Of a stretch of 64,000 bases of DNA, positions 8,188 through 20,213 are shown piece by piece. The DNA is from Enterovibrio qingdaonensis. GTDB taxonomy: Bacteria; Pseudomonadota; Gammaproteobacteria; Enterobacterales; Vibrionaceae. The stretch spans positions 1-64,000 of the forward strand of contig NZ_JAJUBB010000023.1 in NCBI RefSeq assembly GCF_028683135.1. The letters run 5' to 3'. Under the pieces are notes generated by a model. The model worked only from the letters and a program-made list of their open reading frames with translations, did no database searches and had not been told where the DNA came from. The stretch's first letter is position 1. Each line of letters opens with the position of its first letter. The translations under genes were made by a program, and so were the position numbers.

Positions 8188-11100
8188 TCAGTCAAATTCC
8201 AGCTCGACCTGTTTCTCGCCAAGCAGGGTTTTTAAGTCATCAATCAGCTTGTCGTCCGGCGTTATACGCCACTCTGCTCCTAAGACCAGTTTCGCGCGCA
8301 CATCGTCACGCTGATAATAAAGGTTCACTGGGACAGTACCTGCCCGGTGAGGCTCTAGTATCTCGCTGAATTGTTCAAAAAATTTGTTATCAATTTGCCT
8401 GTCGGTCACCGAGATAGCAAGACCACGCAGGTACTTTTCACGTGCTTGGGAAAGATCAAGCACTTCTCGTGCCGACATTTTAAGACCGCCGTTAAAGTCA
8501 TCAAAGCTGACCTGTCCAGAAACAACCAAAATTCGGTCTTTTTCGATGAGATCCAGATACTTTTCTAATGCATCTGAGAACAACATCACTTCCATGCGCC
8601 CTGAACGGTCGTCCAATGTCAGTATCCCGATGCGCGTTCCACGCTTGGTGGTCATCACACGTGCGGCAATAACGAGTCCCGCAACTGTTGATACAACATC
8701 TCGCTTGGTCGCATGCGCATCTTCTAACCGCCACGTAATATAGTGTTTCAACTCTTTCGCGTAGCTGTTTATTGGGTGGCCTGTTAGATAAAGGCCTAGC
8801 GTTTCTCGCTCGCCTTCTAACCACACTTTATCTGGCCACGGCGGCACATTCGCGTACTTGTGTTCCACTTCTTCTGGCGCATCTGTTAATACGCCGAACA
8901 TATCAGCCTGACCGAACGCTTCTGCTTGGTGATGTTGGCTTGCCGATTTAATGGCATTGTCCAATGACGCCATCATTGCAGCACGATGCGGCCCTAAACG
9001 ATCCAAAGCGCCAGACTGGATAAGCTTTTCAATCACACGTTTATTGACTTTCTTGGTGTCGATACGTGCACAAAAATCAAAGAGGTCGCGGAAATAACCA
9101 CCTTCCTCACGCGCTTTGATAATATTTTCAATCGGTGCCTCACCTACCCCTTTGATGGCCCCGATACCATAGACAATCTCACCTTTCTCATTAACGTTGA
9201 AGCGGTACAGACCTGCATTCACGTCAGGTGGCAGCATGGTGAGTTTCATCCGGCGACATTCTTCCACCAGACCAACGATCTTGTCGGTGTTGTCCATGTC
9301 GGCGGTCATTACCGCAGCCATGAACTCTGCTGGATAGTGTGTTTTCAACCAAAGTGTTTGGTAAGACACCAGTGCGTAAGCAGCAGAGTGAGATTTGTTA
9401 AAGCCGTAGCCTGCAAACTTCTCTACAAGGTCGAAGATCTTCATCGACAGCTCGCCGTCGACCCCATTCTCGATCGCACCACTTTCGAAGGTCGCGCGCT
9501 GCTTGGCCATTTCTTCCGGCTTTTTCTTACCCATTGCACGACGCAGCATATCTGCGCCACCCAAGGTATAGCCAGACAGCACCTGCGCAATCTGCATGAC
9601 CTGTTCTTGGTAAAGAATGATGCCGTAGGTTGGGTCCAGAATTTCTTTTAACGACTCATGTTGCCATGTCGCATCCGGGTAGGAAATTTCTTCTCGACCG
9701 TGCTTACGGTCAATAAAGTTATCTACCATGCCGGACTGCAGCGGGCCAGGGCGGAACAGTGCCACCAGTGCGATGATATCTTCAAAACAGTCTGGCTGTA
9801 GACGTTTGATCAGTTCTTTCATACCGCGCGATTCAAGCTGGAATACCGCGGTAGTTTCTGAATTCTGCAGTACGCGAAACGATGCCGCATCTGCAAGTGG
9901 AATCGACTCAATACGCACCGGCTCTTGACCTTCGCGCTCAAGACGAGGGTTTATCAGCCCTAATGCCCAGTCAATAATAGTAAGCGTTCGTAGTCCCAAG
10001 AAGTCGAACTTAACCAGACCTGCGGTCTCTACGTCGTTCTTATCGAACTGAGTTACCGGGAAGTGACCTTCAGCATCGGCGTAAATCGGCGCGAAATCGG
10101 TAATAGTCGTAGGCGAGATAACCACACCACCCGCGTGCTTACCCGCATTACGAGTACAGCCTTCCAAAATCCGGCAGGTATCAATCAGCTCACGGACTTC
10201 TTCATCCGCCTCATAGATTTCACCCAGTTGCGGCTCAGCATCGAATGCTTTTGTCAGTGTCATACCCGGATCAGGCGGCACCAACTTAGAGATGCGGTCA
10301 ACGAAACCATAAGGGTGGCCCAGCACCCGCCCTACATCGCGAATTACCGCTTTAGCTGCCATGGTACCGAACGTGATAATCTGAGATACCGCGTCACGAC
10401 CATACATTTCGGCCACGTGATCAATAACCTGATCACGTTTATCCATACAGAAATCGACGTCGAAATCGGGCATGGAAACACGTTCTGGGTTCAAGAAACG
10501 TTCGAAGAGCAGATCGTATTCGAGTGGATCCAGATCGGTGATTTTAAGTGCGTAGGCCACCAGCGAGCCGGCACCCGAACCACGGCCCGGACCAACAGGA
10601 ATGGCGTTGTCTTTTGACCACTGGATAAACTCCATAACGATCAAGAAGTAACCCGGAAAGCCCATGTTATTGATTACTTCAAGTTCGATCTCTAGACGCT
10701 CATCGTACTCAGGACGGCGTTTAAGGCGCTCTTCTTCATCTGGGAAAAGAAACTCTAGACGCTCTTCCAACCCTTCTCGTGATTTCAACACCAAGAATTC
10801 GGTTTCTTTCATGCCTTCAGTAGGGAAAGCGGGCAGGAAGTATTCATTGAGGCGCACAGTAACATTACAACGCTTGGCAATTTCAACCGTATTTGCCAAT
10901 GCTTCAGGAATGTCATGAAACAGCTCGCACATTTCCTCTTCACTACGAAGATACTGCTGCGGGCTATAGTTTTTCGGACGTCGCGGATCTTCCAGCGTGA
11001 ATCCATCGTGAATCGCTACGCGAATTTCATGCGCATCAAACAAATCAGATGTTAAAAAACAAACTTCATTGGTCGCAACGACAGGCAAGTCGTTTTCGAC

Positions 11101-11667
11101 AGCAAAGTCGAGAGCAAAGTGCAGGTACGCTTCTTCATCGGGACGCCCTGTGCGAGTTAATTCGAGGTAATACGCATCAGGGAAATGAGCTTGGTAAAAC
11201 GCAGCACATTGTTGGGCAAGTGCCATGTTGCCTTTCAGCAACGCTTTACCTAAATCACCCTTTCTTCCGCCAGATAAGATGATTAAGCCTTCTTTAAGCT
11301 CAATCAACCATTCCAAGTCAATGACAGGCTGGTGCTGAACATGACCACGAAGATAAGCCTTAGAAATCAGCAAGGTTAGATTCTTGTAGCCCGCATTATT
11401 GGCTGCCAGAACAGTGAGTTGACACAAATCATCACCAAACGCATCAGATTGAACCTTAAAGTCGGCTCCGATGACTGGCTTTACACCACACCCTTGCGCT
11501 GTGTTGTAGAACTTCACCAGACCACAGAGGTTGGTAAAGTCGGTGAGTGCCATTGCAGGCATGCCCATTTCGGCAACCTTTTTTACCAATGGAGGCACTT
11601 TTCCAAGGCCATCAACCATGGAATAATCACTGTGAACACGAAGGTGAATAAAGCGTGGGTCTGACAT
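8188..11667 (-). CDS. dnaE: DNA polymerase III subunit alpha
   Basis: This 1159-residue protein matches the length of DnaE. The N-terminal PHP domain starts [16 protein letters not shown]. The polymerase core contains [12 protein letters not shown] near residue 400, which holds two of the three catalytic aspartates, and the [14 protein letters not shown] motif just before it. HhH and OB-fold regions follow towards the C-terminus, the latter around [20 protein letters not shown]. It is the replicative chain-elongating polymerase. The gene lies between rnhB and accA, its usual place. Confidence 0.98.
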   Translation of the reverse strand: MSDPRFIHLRVHSDYSMVDGLGKVPPLVKKVAEMGMPAMALTDFTNLCGLVKFYNTAQGCGVKPVIGADFKVQSDAFGDDLCQLTVLAANNAGYKNLTLLISKAYLRGHVQHQPVIDLEWLIELKEGLIILSGGRKGDLGKALLKGNMALAQQCAAFYQAHFPDAYYLELTRTGRPDEEAYLHFALDFAVENDLPVVATNEVCFLTSDLFDAHEIRVAIHDGFTLEDPRRPKNYSPQQYLRSEEEMCELFHDIPEALANTVEIAKRCNVTVRLNEYFLPAFPTEGMKETEFLVLKSREGLEERLEFLFPDEEERLKRRPEYDERLEIELEVINNMGFPGYFLIVMEFIQWSKDNAIPVGPGRGSGAGSLVAYALKITDLDPLEYDLLFERFLNPERVSMPDFDVDFCMDKRDQVIDHVAEMYGRDAVSQIITFGTMAAKAVIRDVGRVLGHPYGFVDRISKLVPPDPGMTLTKAFDAEPQLGEIYEADEEVRELIDTCRILEGCTRNAGKHAGGVVISPTTITDFAPIYADAEGHFPVTQFDKNDVETAGLVKFDFLGLRTLTIIDWALGLINPRLEREGQEPVRIESIPLADAASFRVLQNSETTAVFQLESRGMKELIKRLQPDCFEDIIALVALFRPGPLQSGMVDNFIDRKHGREEISYPDATWQHESLKEILDPTYGIILYQEQVMQIAQVLSGYTLGGADMLRRAMGKKKPEEMAKQRATFESGAIENGVDGELSMKIFDLVEKFAGYGFNKSHSAAYALVSYQTLWLKTHYPAEFMAAVMTADMDNTDKIVGLVEECRRMKLTMLPPDVNAGLYRFNVNEKGEIVYGIGAIKGVGEAPIENIIKAREEGGYFRDLFDFCARIDTKKVNKRVIEKLIQSGALDRLGPHRAAMMASLDNAIKSASQHHQAEAFGQADMFGVLTDAPEEVEHKYANVPPWPDKVWLEGERETLGLYLTGHPINSYAKELKHYITWRLEDAHATKRDVVSTVAGLVIAARVMTTKRGTRIGILTLDDRSGRMEVMLFSDALEKYLDLIEKDRILVVSGQVSFDDFNGGLKMSAREVLDLSQAREKYLRGLAISVTDRQIDNKFFEQFSEILEPHRAGTVPVNLYYQRDDVRAKLVLGAEWRITPDDKLIDDLKTLLGEKQVELEFD

Positions 11668-11703
11668 AGTACTCTTACGTTACTGAATAATTGTTAGATA
11701 TGG

Positions 11704-11729
11704 ATAGAGGGAGATGACTCTCCCTCTAT
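11704..11729 (-). other. Hairpin between rnhB and dnaE
   Basis: An eleven-base stem, ATAGAGGGAGA with its complement around a TGAC loop. No T-run follows on the minus strand. It probably marks an mRNA processing or pausing site inside the operon and not a strong terminator. Confidence 0.5.
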
Positions 11730-11734
11730 GGGCA

Positions 11735-12337
11735 TTATGCAATGCCGAGAGCTTTCTTAACAGGTTTAAAACTCTTTCGGTGCTCTGGGATAGCACCGTG
11801 GGCTTCGAGTGCTTCGAAATGCACCTTTGTTGGGTAACCTTTGTGCTTGGCAAAGCCGTACTGTGGGTATTGAGCATCCAATACTTCCATTTCACGATCA
11901 CGTACCACTTTCGCCAAAATTGACGCAGCACTGATCTCCGCCACACGTAAATCGCCTTTTACCACAGCTTGCGCGGGCACATTTAGCCCTTTGGGTACGC
12001 GGTTGCCGTCAATCAACACAAAGTCAGGTGTGATGTTTAAACCTGCAACAGCACGCTCCATAGCAAGCATGGTCGCTGACAAGATGTTGATGTCATCAAT
12101 TTCTTCCGGCTCTGCTCGGCCTAACGACCACGCCAATGCTTTTTCTTTGATTTCTTCAAACAACACTGCGCGTTTTTTATCTGACAATTTTTTCGAATCG
12201 GTCAGGCCTTCAATGGGATTATTGGGATCCAAAATAACAGCAGCGGTAACAACGGCACCAACTAGGGGGCCTCGCCCTACTTCATCGACACCAGCAATTA
12301 GGCTGGCATTGGGATAAATAAAAGGTTCAAATTCCAT
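11735..12337 (-). CDS. rnhB: Ribonuclease HII
   Basis: This 200-residue protein has the RNase HII signature near the N-terminus: [16 protein letters not shown], holding the catalytic Asp-Glu pair, then [11 protein letters not shown] later conserved Asp lies in LIDG. It cuts 5' of ribonucleotides in DNA (ribonucleotide excision repair). It starts three bases after the lpxB stop, so it is translated as part of the lpx operon. Confidence 0.96.
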   Translation of the reverse strand: MEFEPFIYPNASLIAGVDEVGRGPLVGAVVTAAVILDPNNPIEGLTDSKKLSDKKRAVLFEEIKEKALAWSLGRAEPEEIDDINILSATMLAMERAVAGLNITPDFVLIDGNRVPKGLNVPAQAVVKGDLRVAEISAASILAKVVRDREMEVLDAQYPQYGFAKHKGYPTKVHFEALEAHGAIPEHRKSFKPVKKALGIA

Positions 12338-12340
12338 CGA

Positions 12341-13480
12341 TTAATGTCCAATCAAGTTCAACACGGCTCGCGCGGAAGATTTATCTGCATCACAACGGAT
12401 CACTTCATGCAGACGCGTGAATTCATCCATCAGCTGGTCATTGTTTCCATCAAGGTAACGCGATACATCAGCGGCAAGTTGCTCCGGCGTACAAGCTTCT
12501 TGCAACCTTTCAGGAACCAACTCTCGACCCGCCAGAATATTTGGCAAAGAAACGAACTCGGTTTTCAACAGACGCTTAGCCAGCCAAGCCGTAATGGCAT
12601 TGACCTTATAACCGACAACCATTGGGCGTTTCACTAACATGCATTCCAGTGCGACAGTCCCGGACGCAAGTAGCACAGCATCAGAGGCTGTTATCACGTT
12701 TCGAGCAGTATCATCGACCAGAGTGAAGTCAAGTTCAGGTGCAGTTTCTTGCCATGCTTGCTCAAATTGAGCACGGCGCTTTTCATTAACCAGAGCAACA
12801 GCAAAACCTAAATCTGGATGTGTCTTCTTCAACAGCTTGCAGGTTTCAATAAAGGTCGGAGCCAGCAGTTTCATTTCACCGCCACGGCTACCTGGCAACA
12901 CCGCCAAGTATCGCTTGTCTTTATCAAGCGCCAGCAATTCGCGCGCCGCCGCTTTGTCGCTGACCAACGGAATATCATCGGCCATCGTGTGCCCTACGAA
13001 TTCGCAAGGGACAGAAAATTTATCGTAAAATGCTTTTTCAAAAGGCAGTAGAGCAAGAACCAGATTCGTGGCTTTTGCAATGCCAAAGATACGTTTCTGA
13101 CGCCAAGCCCAGACACTCGGGCTAACGTAATGAACGGTTTTAATACCGTTATCTTTGAGAGACTTTTCTAAGCGAAGATTGAAGTCCGGGGCGTCAATGC
13201 CAACAAAAACATCCGGTGGGTTCGCAACAAAGTAATCGACAAGCTCGCGCTTTACTTTCAACAAACGAGGTAAGCGGCCTAGGACTTCGACAATCCCCAT
13301 CACTGCAAGCTCCTCCATGTCGAAGAGTGCTTCACAGCCTAGTGCTTTCATGCGAGGGCCGCCGATACCCACAAACTCTGCATCTGGGTATTGTGCTTTC
13401 ACTGCCTGAATAAAACCGGCACCTAAAATATCGCCGGAGATTTCCCCGGCGACAATTCCAATTCGAAGTGGCTTAGCCAT
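12341..13480 (-). CDS. lpxB: Lipid-A-disaccharide synthase
   Basis: This 379-residue protein is a GT19-family glycosyltransferase. It opens with [17 protein letters not shown], shows VGIDAPDFN in the N-terminal Rossmann half and GSRGGE (nucleotide-binding) in the middle. It joins UDP-2,3-diacylglucosamine to lipid X, making the disaccharide backbone of lipid A at the inner face of the cytoplasmic membrane. Start and lpxA stop overlap (TAATG), indicating coupled translation. Confidence 0.97.
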   Translation of the reverse strand: MAKPLRIGIVAGEISGDILGAGFIQAVKAQYPDAEFVGIGGPRMKALGCEALFDMEELAVMGIVEVLGRLPRLLKVKRELVDYFVANPPDVFVGIDAPDFNLRLEKSLKDNGIKTVHYVSPSVWAWRQKRIFGIAKATNLVLALLPFEKAFYDKFSVPCEFVGHTMADDIPLVSDKAAARELLALDKDKRYLAVLPGSRGGEMKLLAPTFIETCKLLKKTHPDLGFAVALVNEKRRAQFEQAWQETAPELDFTLVDDTARNVITASDAVLLASGTVALECMLVKRPMVVGYKVNAITAWLAKRLLKTEFVSLPNILAGRELVPERLQEACTPEQLAADVSRYLDGNNDQLMDEFTRLHEVIRCDADKSSARAVLNLIGH

Positions 13481-14268
13481 TAGCGAATAATGCCTCGCGT
13501 TGAGTTTTCAAAAAACTCAACAAACAGGTCTAATGCTGGCTCGTCTTTAGCCGATTCAGCAATGGTTTTCTTGGCTTCTTCCAGTGTTTTACCTGAACGA
13601 TACAGTTCTTTATAAACCGCACGAATGGCTTTAATTGCACTTTTTTCAAAGCCACGACGCTTCAGGCCTTCCACGTTGATACCAAATGGCGCGCAGTGGT
13701 TGCCTTGTGCCATCACATATGGCGGCACGTCTTGAACCACGATTGAACCACCACCCAGCATACTGTGGCTACCGATTACGCAGAATTGGTGAATCGCAGT
13801 CATGCCGCCAACAATGGCTTGATTACCCACTTTTACATGGCCAGCAAGCGTTGCGTTGTTAGCAAAGATACAGCGATCGCCAATTACACAGTCATGTGCA
13901 ACGTGCGCATTCACCATAAACAGGTTGTCATTACCTACTTTGGTGATGCCTTGATCTTGTACCGTGCCACGATGCATGGTTACACTTTCGCGAATGGTAT
14001 TACGGTCGCCGATGATCAGAGTCGTTGGTTCGTCCGCATACTTCAGATCCTGACATTCTTCGCCAATCGACGCGAATTGGAAGATCTTGTTATCACGACC
14101 AATTTTCGTGGGGCCTTTAATCACAACATGGGTCTTTACTTCGGTGCCATCACCGATCTCTACACCCTTGCCGATAAAAGAAAAAGCACCAACTTTTACA
14201 TTGGCACCTAAAACCACGCCATCTTCTACAACAGCGGTAGGATGAACTTGTGCGGATTCATGGATCAC
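13480..14268 (-). CDS. lpxA: UDP-N-acetylglucosamine acyltransferase LpxA
   Basis: The GTG at 14268 is chosen as start. It gives 262 residues, the length of E. coli LpxA, and an N-terminus of the type (M)[12 protein letters not shown] longer open frame extends eight codons upstream into fabZ but has no support. The protein is a left-handed beta-helix of hexapeptide repeats. The catalytic His lies in [10 protein letters not shown] and a C-terminal helical part follows. It transfers 3-hydroxyacyl from ACP to UDP-GlcNAc, the first lipid A step. The start is two bases after the fabZ stop. Confidence 0.95.
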   Translation of the reverse strand: MIHESAQVHPTAVVEDGVVLGANVKVGAFSFIGKGVEIGDGTEVKTHVVIKGPTKIGRDNKIFQFASIGEECQDLKYADEPTTLIIGDRNTIRESVTMHRGTVQDQGITKVGNDNLFMVNAHVAHDCVIGDRCIFANNATLAGHVKVGNQAIVGGMTAIHQFCVIGSHSMLGGGSIVVQDVPPYVMAQGNHCAPFGINVEGLKRRGFEKSAIKAIRAVYKELYRSGKTLEEAKKTIAESAKDEPALDLFVEFFENSTRGIIR

Positions 14269-14270
14269 GA

Positions 14271-14723
14271 TTAGAACTCTCTTCTGGCACACTTCAGGTC
14301 AGCAGAACACACAACCTTACCATCAACTTTAGCAACACCCGTGAAGGCTGCGATACCGCGGCGCTCTTTAATGAACTCCACTTCCAGTACCATCTGATCG
14401 CCTGGTGTCACAGGTGCACGGAATTTTGCGTTATCAATGCTCGCAAAGTAGTACAACTCGTTTTCAGCTGGCTGACCGAACGTTTTAAATGCTAACAAGC
14501 CAGTTGCTTGCGCCATCGCTTCAAGGATCAAAACACCAGGGAATACTGGTAGCTGCGGGAAGTGACCCGTGAACTGTGGCTCGTTTACTGATACGTTTTT
14601 GATAGCGTGAAGGTATTTACCTTCTTCAAAATCGGTAACACGGTCAATCAACAAAAATGGATAACGGTGTGGCAGCAGGTCTTTAATTTCGTGAATAGTT
14701 AAAGTTTTGTTTTCGCGACTCAA
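14271..14723 (-). CDS. fabZ: 3-hydroxyacyl-ACP dehydratase FabZ
   Basis: The likely start is TTG at 14723, giving 150 residues beginning (M)[12 protein letters not shown]. An upstream in-frame start would add 26 residues with no resemblance to FabZ. A GGGA element lies a few bases upstream. The hot-dog fold shows [14 protein letters not shown], the [11 protein letters not shown] active-site loop with catalytic His, and the glutamate in [11 protein letters not shown]. It dehydrates 3-hydroxyacyl-ACP in fatty acid elongation and competes with LpxA for the same substrate; the two genes are tightly linked here. Confidence 0.93.
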   Translation of the reverse strand: MSRENKTLTIHEIKDLLPHRYPFLLIDRVTDFEEGKYLHAIKNVSVNEPQFTGHFPQLPVFPGVLILEAMAQATGLLAFKTFGQPAENELYYFASIDNAKFRAPVTPGDQMVLEVEFIKERRGIAAFTGVAKVDGKVVCSADLKCARREF

Positions 14724-14858
14724 GGTAATATTCCCGTATGAAAAGCTTATTATTTTAGTCGTTGATAATGCAAAATGGCCCACGCTGCAGACCACGGTCA
14801 AACTGAGGACAACTCAATACGCCGTGTGCCACCAGAGTAGGCCATCAGAAACAGGAAG

Positions 14859-15884
14859 TTACTCGCTGTCTTCTAGCTGTTTTTCAACGGCTTTCAATCG
14901 TTTGTGCATGTCTTCGATCTTCATAACGCGTGCCGCAGTTTTGCGCCACTCTCTATTCGTTTGAAGAGGGATACCCGAAGAATACATACCTGGCTCAGTG
15001 ATTGGACGCATCACCATTGCCATGCCGGTGATAGTAACACCATCTGTGATTTCCATATGGCCGTTAAAGACACATGCACCACCAATAATACAGTGCTTGC
15101 CGACTTTAAGGCTGCCCGCCATAACGGTTGCGCCAGCGATGGCGGTATTTTCACCGATCTGCACATTATGCGCGATTTGGCACTGATTGTCGATTATCAC
15201 GCCGTCAGAGATGATGGTGTCATCCAATGCGCCACGGTCAATAGTGGTACATGCACCAATTTCCACACGATCACCAATAACAACCGTGCCCACTTGCGGT
15301 ATTTTCACCCAACGACCTTTGTCATTGGCATAACCGAAACCATCGGAACCAATTACCGTTCCCGATTGAATCAAGCAAGATTCTCCAATGCGAACATTGT
15401 GATAAATGCTCACATTTGCCCAAAGGCGAGAATTTGCTCCCAATGAGGCATTCTTACCCACAAAACAACCCGCACCAATTTGTACGTTGTCGCCTAGGAT
15501 CACACCATCTTCAACTACTGCATTGTGACCAACAGACACACCTTCACCCAGAATCGCAGTCGGCGAAACATAAGCACTCGGCGCAATGTCAGTGGCACAT
15601 GCAGGGGTAGTGTCCAACAACTGTGCGGTCAATGCGTAACCCAAGTAAGGGTCACGCATCACCAGAGTGTTGCCATTGCAATAAGCGAGGTCGGCTTCCT
15701 TGACCATCACTGCGCTCGCCTTGCATTCCGCAAGGTGTTTACGGTATTTGCTGCTAGACAAGAAGGTAATCTGACCCTCAACTGCCTTGTCCATTCCCGC
15801 AATTGAACTGATTGTGACGCTACCATCACCGTGCAATTCTGCACCCAGTTTTTCCGCTAAATCAGCGAGAGTAATAGAAGCCAT
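14859..15884 (-). CDS. lpxD: UDP-3-O-(3-hydroxymyristoyl)glucosamine N-acyltransferase
   Basis: This 341-residue protein has an N-terminal uridine-binding region with [18 protein letters not shown], then a long left-handed beta-helix of hexapeptide repeats containing the catalytic-His segment [19 protein letters not shown]-terminal helix follows ([19 protein letters not shown]). It adds the N-linked acyl chain in lipid A synthesis and acts as a trimer in the cytoplasm. It lies between skp and fabZ in the conserved bamA-skp-lpxD-fabZ-lpxA order. Confidence 0.97.
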   Translation of the reverse strand: MASITLADLAEKLGAELHGDGSVTISSIAGMDKAVEGQITFLSSSKYRKHLAECKASAVMVKEADLAYCNGNTLVMRDPYLGYALTAQLLDTTPACATDIAPSAYVSPTAILGEGVSVGHNAVVEDGVILGDNVQIGAGCFVGKNASLGANSRLWANVSIYHNVRIGESCLIQSGTVIGSDGFGYANDKGRWVKIPQVGTVVIGDRVEIGACTTIDRGALDDTIISDGVIIDNQCQIAHNVQIGENTAIAGATVMAGSLKVGKHCIIGGACVFNGHMEITDGVTITGMAMVMRPITEPGMYSSGIPLQTNREWRKTAARVMKIEDMHKRLKAVEKQLEDSE

Positions 15885-15892
15885 TTTCTACC

Positions 15893-16402
15893 TTATTTTA
15901 CTGCTTTAAGTACTTTCTCAGAGATATCGTCTTTCGGGCTAGCATAGTGAACAACCTGACGATCCAACACCATGTTGTAGCCTTCTTTTTTCGCTACAGA
16001 TTCGATGGCTTTCTGAATTCTTTCCGCCAGTTTGCGCTGCTCTTCTGCGCCACGCTTTTGCTGATCTTCGCGAAGATTGGTTACTTCTAGTTTCAGCTCA
16101 GCATCCATCGATTGAAGACCACGTTGCAATTTAACGCGCTCATCATCGCTCATCAGTTCGCCATTGCGCTTGAGCTTATCGAGGTCTTTTTTCATTTTCG
16201 CTTCGAGGCGCTCAATTTTAGCGATTCGATCTTTAAACTCAACGCGTAGTTTTTCCTGTACGTTGCTTTGCTTGGCAAGCTGAGCCATCAGAGGCCCGGT
16301 CGCTACGTAACCAATTTTTTGCGCCGCTTCAGCCGCGTGAGCAAACATACTTGAGGTGGCGATCACTAGGCTAAGGCCTGCCGCTTTGATAAATGGTTTC
16401 AA
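15893..16402 (-). CDS. skp: Periplasmic chaperone Skp/OmpH
   Basis: The precursor has 169 residues. A signal peptide of about 23 residues ends in AHAAEA. The mature part has the OmpH fold: a short beta core (KIGYVA...) and a long charged coiled-coil hairpin rich in Lys, Glu and Arg (about 40-130). It is a trimeric holdase that carries unfolded outer-membrane proteins to BamA, whose gene lies just upstream with a 22-bp gap. The length fits. Confidence 0.95.
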   Translation of the reverse strand: MKPFIKAAGLSLVIATSSMFAHAAEAAQKIGYVATGPLMAQLAKQSNVQEKLRVEFKDRIAKIERLEAKMKKDLDKLKRNGELMSDDERVKLQRGLQSMDAELKLEVTNLREDQQKRGAEEQRKLAERIQKAIESVAKKEGYNMVLDRQVVHYASPKDDISEKVLKAVK

Positions 16403-16424
16403 GTTTTTCTCCTAATATTGAAAA

Positions 16425-18824
16425 TCAGAACGTACGGCCAATGGTAAAGGTGAAGAATTCCTCGTCATCACCTTCAAAGCTCTTAATTGGTTTAGCTACA
16501 GAGAATACCAATGGTCCCATCGGCGAACGCCATTGCAGTGCCGCACCATAAGACGCGCGATAGTTTGTTGGGTCGCTGTAGTCATAGATATATTCTTGGC
16601 CACTTATGACACGCGCGTCATTTAAATCGTATTCCGTATCCCAAACAGATGCCGCATCAACAAAGACACTGGTTCGAATCGAATTTCTCACGTCAGCAGA
16701 AACAAATGGCGTCGGGAAGATCAACTCTACACTCGCCAGAGCCGTTGCGTTACCACCCACGGAATCATTGCTGCCAACCAATCCAGGGTTATTACCTGCG
16801 CCCTGATTATAAACTGCTTTTGGACCCGCCGTATTAGAACGGAAACCACGCAATGTGGAAAAACCACCTGCATAGAAGTTCTCATAGAATGGCAACAGAT
16901 AATCGTCTTCACCATTGCTACCATAACCGTTACCGTAGCCTAAGCGTCCACGGAGCAACACTGAAAAGTCGTGTGATTCAGTCAATGGAATATACTGGCG
17001 AGCGTCGTACTGGAGTTTAAAGTACTGCGCATCAGAGCCTGGCACCGTCATACTGAAAGAAGCACGCTGGTAATTACCCGCAGTCGGGAAGAAGCCTCGG
17101 TTTAAGTTGTTACGTGTCCAGCTCGCCGACCAATCAAAGTCATCGACTTCTAGGCCCCCGTTATCAGTTACGCTGTCTCCCATAGAATCCAGGAACTTCT
17201 CAATTTGGTAGTAACCACCCAAATTTTCGATTTGTCGGTGCGTATAACCTATTGAAAAATCGAAGTAGTTCAATTCATCGAATGGGAAACCCCATGTCAG
17301 GCTAGTACCATAGCTTTTATCGGTATAGTCAACGATATTCGCGTCTGATGCTTCAAACTCGTTGTAGAAAATCTTGCCACCCAAGCTGATCCCATCGAGG
17401 GTCCAGTATGGGTCACGATAATCCAACGTCAGGTTCTTCTGGTAACTGTTGATCATCGCATTGATACCAAAGCGATTACCCGTACCCGCAAAGTTATCTT
17501 GCTGAATACCCGCTTGGAAACTAATGCCAGACTCAGTACCGTAACCTATACCAAAGTTAACGCTACCTGAGTTCGTTTCTTTTACCACGTACTCAACGTC
17601 AACCTGATCATCAGTACCCGGCACGCGGGTAGTGCGCACATCTACCGTTTCAAAGTAACCCAGACGGTTAAGACGTTCTTTACTGGTTTCTACCGATTTG
17701 GCATTCAACCAAGAGCCTTCCATCTGGCGCATTTCACGGCGCAACACTTCATCTCGGGTTGTTTGGTTGCCAGAAAATCGGATATTTCTAACGTAAACAC
17801 GCTTACCAGGGTCGATATTAATATTCAATGCGACCGTTTTTGCATCATCATTGAATTCTGGAATTGTCGTAACCTGAGGATAAGCATAGCCTTGCTCACC
17901 CAAGGTTTTCTTAATGGCATCTTCAAGTGCTGTTACACGTTGACCGTTGTAAACATCACCGTCTTTAAATGTCACCAGCTTTTCATATTGCGAACTGTCT
18001 TTTCCACCTCGGAAAGATACACCGGACACGGTATACGGTTCGCCTTCATCGATATTCAAGGTGATGTAGACACCTTTTTTATCGGGTGAAATCGATACGT
18101 TTGTCGACTCGACGCGAAACTTAAGATAACCACGGTTTAGGTAGAAAGAGCGCAGGGCTTCTAGGTCGCCAGCCAACGCTTGTTTCTGGTATTTTTCATT
18201 CGCAAGGAAATTCCACCAAGGAACATCTGCACGGAGCTTGAAGTTAGACTTCAACTCGTCATCTGAAAAGACCTTGTTGCCAATAAAGTTGATTTGTTGA
18301 ATGGTCGCAGAGACACCTTCAGTGAACACAAACTTCACATCGGCACGATTACGAGGAAGTGGCGTAATCACAGTGCTCACTAGCGCATTGTATTTACCTA
18401 CGCTGTAATAGAAGTCTTCCAGACCCTGCTCAATATTTGACAGTTTGGTGCGATCAAGGGCTTCGCCAACACGCAGTCCGGATGCAGAAAGGTTCTCTTG
18501 GAGCATCTCGTCTTTAATGGCACTGTTACCAGAAAATGAAACACTCGCGATGGTAGGACGTTCGATAACTTTGACGACCAGATCGTCACCATCTCGGAAT
18601 ACACGAACGTTCTCGAAGTTACCCGTTGAAAACAGAGATTTGATAATTTCCGCGACATCGCTATCGCTAATGCTGTCGCCGACGCGCACAGGCATAGCCA
18701 GAAGTGCCGCACCTAAGCTGACACGCTGTAGGCCCTCAAATTGAATGTCATCCACTACGAACTGGTTAGCCGTAACAGAGCCCGAGAATAAGAGTGAGGC
18801 CAGTAAAAGTTTTTTCATCGCCAT
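16425..18824 (-). CDS. bamA: Outer membrane protein assembly factor BamA
   Basis: The precursor has 799 residues. The start MAMKKLL matches the E. coli form, and a signal peptide of about 20 residues follows. Five POTRA domains (about 21-420) precede a 16-strand Omp85 barrel. The barrel shows the L6 motif in [16 protein letters not shown] and a C-terminal beta-signal ending in phenylalanine (TIGRTF). It inserts outer-membrane proteins as the core of the BAM complex. It lies between rseP and skp. No irregularity is seen. Confidence 0.98.
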   Translation of the reverse strand: MAMKKLLLASLLFSGSVTANQFVVDDIQFEGLQRVSLGAALLAMPVRVGDSISDSDVAEIIKSLFSTGNFENVRVFRDGDDLVVKVIERPTIASVSFSGNSAIKDEMLQENLSASGLRVGEALDRTKLSNIEQGLEDFYYSVGKYNALVSTVITPLPRNRADVKFVFTEGVSATIQQINFIGNKVFSDDELKSNFKLRADVPWWNFLANEKYQKQALAGDLEALRSFYLNRGYLKFRVESTNVSISPDKKGVYITLNIDEGEPYTVSGVSFRGGKDSSQYEKLVTFKDGDVYNGQRVTALEDAIKKTLGEQGYAYPQVTTIPEFNDDAKTVALNINIDPGKRVYVRNIRFSGNQTTRDEVLRREMRQMEGSWLNAKSVETSKERLNRLGYFETVDVRTTRVPGTDDQVDVEYVVKETNSGSVNFGIGYGTESGISFQAGIQQDNFAGTGNRFGINAMINSYQKNLTLDYRDPYWTLDGISLGGKIFYNEFEASDANIVDYTDKSYGTSLTWGFPFDELNYFDFSIGYTHRQIENLGGYYQIEKFLDSMGDSVTDNGGLEVDDFDWSASWTRNNLNRGFFPTAGNYQRASFSMTVPGSDAQYFKLQYDARQYIPLTESHDFSVLLRGRLGYGNGYGSNGEDDYLLPFYENFYAGGFSTLRGFRSNTAGPKAVYNQGAGNNPGLVGSNDSVGGNATALASVELIFPTPFVSADVRNSIRTSVFVDAASVWDTEYDLNDARVISGQEYIYDYSDPTNYRASYGAALQWRSPMGPLVFSVAKPIKSFEGDDEEFFTFTIGRTF

Positions 18825-18857
18825 TGTTGCTCTGACTTTTCCTTGCTAAACGCTGAT

Positions 18858-20213
18858 TTACAGCCGTGCGACGTCATTAAAAATCGCAACGGCCATCAGT
18901 ACCACGATAATGGCTGAGCCAACTCGGTAACCGATATCCTGGACTTTCTCTGGAACGGGTCTACGCGTCACGGCTTCAATACCGAAAAACAACAGGTGAC
19001 CACCATCGAGAACAGGTAACGGTAAAAGGTTAATAATACCCAAATTCACGCTGATCAAAGCGAGAAAACCAAGAAAGTATACCAAACCAAAGTCGGCGGT
19101 CATCCCTGCCCCTTTGGCAATAGAAATCGGACCGCTCAAGTTTTTCACAGCGACATCGCCAGTGAAAAGCTTTTTAATCATTTGCGCCGTCAGAACCACG
19201 ACCTGCCAGGTTTTATCCATTGCAGCCGGGATTGCATCTAACGGGCCATATTGCAACGTAAACTGGTAAGAAGCTGGCCAAGGTGCAACTTCCGGAGAGA
19301 AGCCCGCATAACCAATTTTAGCTTTACCTTGTTCGCGTGTATCAGGCACTAAATTGACGTTGACGTTTTCGCCTGCCCTTTTAACCCCTAACGCAATATT
19401 CTGTCCTGGATGTGCCCGGACAGCCTCAACAATCGAGGCCCAGTCTGTCACTGGTTGACCATTGATACTTTGTAACTCATCCCCAGCTTGAAGTCCCGCC
19501 CGTTGTGCTGCACTGCTTTCAACAACTTGCGCTATCGTTGTCGATATTGCAGGGGTAAAAGGTGTAATGCCTAACGTACGTAACGCGGACTGAGACTCTG
19601 GGTCATAGGACCAAGTGGTTAAATCTAACGATTTATCTACCGAGTAGGCGGCATTGTCGTCCGGTTTCACTGACAGCGTCATTTCATCATCACCAATATG
19701 TGAAATAAGCTGCAGATTTACCGATTCCCAATCCCGAGTTTTGATGCCCGACACCGCAGTAAGTTCCATGCCAGGCTCAATTCCTGCGCTAGCAGCAATA
19801 GAATGTTGCGCTACGTCACCAACAACGGGTTTAACGGCAGGCACACCCATGATCATGACAATCCAGTAGGCAAAAATGGCAAACAGGAAATTCGCAATCG
19901 GTCCAGCCGCCACAATTGCACTTCGCTGCCACAGCGGACGATTGTTAAAAGCACGAGGCTCTTCGCCAGCTGGAATGTCATCCACGCGACCATCCAGCAT
20001 TTTTACATAACCGCCAAGTGGGATCATTGCCAGCGTATATTCCGTGCCGTCTTTACCCACTTTTTGCCAAATAGCTTTGCCAAAACCAATGGAAAAGCGC
20101 TCGACTTTAACGCCGCATCGACGAGCAACCCAAAAATGGCCATACTCGTGAACTGCAATCAAAACACCTAACGCAACTAAGAAAAATAAAAGGTTCCAAA
20201 GAACGCCACTCAT
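18858..20213 (-). CDS. rseP: Sigma-E regulator intramembrane protease RseP
   Basis: This 451-residue inner-membrane site-2 protease has the zinc motif HEYGH at 22-26 in the first membrane segment. Two PDZ domains sit in the periplasmic part (about 120-310). The third zinc ligand lies in [15 protein letters not shown] towards the C-terminus. It cleaves RseA after DegS, releasing sigma-E, and clears signal-peptide remnants. Its ATG overlaps the dxr stop by four bases (ATGA). Its position just upstream of bamA links envelope-stress control with barrel assembly. Confidence 0.97.
   Translation of the reverse strand: MSGVLWNLLFFLVALGVLIAVHEYGHFWVARRCGVKVERFSIGFGKAIWQKVGKDGTEYTLAMIPLGGYVKMLDGRVDDIPAGEEPRAFNNRPLWQRSAIVAAGPIANFLFAIFAYWIVMIMGVPAVKPVVGDVAQHSIAASAGIEPGMELTAVSGIKTRDWESVNLQLISHIGDDEMTLSVKPDDNAAYSVDKSLDLTTWSYDPESQSALRTLGITPFTPAISTTIAQVVESSAAQRAGLQAGDELQSINGQPVTDWASIVEAVRAHPGQNIALGVKRAGENVNVNLVPDTREQGKAKIGYAGFSPEVAPWPASYQFTLQYGPLDAIPAAMDKTWQVVVLTAQMIKKLFTGDVAVKNLSGPISIAKGAGMTADFGLVYFLGFLALISVNLGIINLLPLPVLDGGHLLFFGIEAVTRRPVPEKVQDIGYRVGSAIIVVLMAVAIFNDVARL

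Noticed and set aside
10063-10617. A 184-codon plus-strand open frame inside dnaE
   Set aside because: It is a shadow of the strongly conserved dnaE coding frame and has no recognisable domain.
13765-14211. A 148-codon plus-strand open frame inside lpxA
   Set aside because: It is antisense to another hexapeptide-repeat gene, with no independent evidence.
14904-15446. A 180-codon plus-strand open frame inside lpxD
   Set aside because: It is complementary to the hexapeptide-repeat coding region; periodic coding sequence makes long antisense frames by chance.
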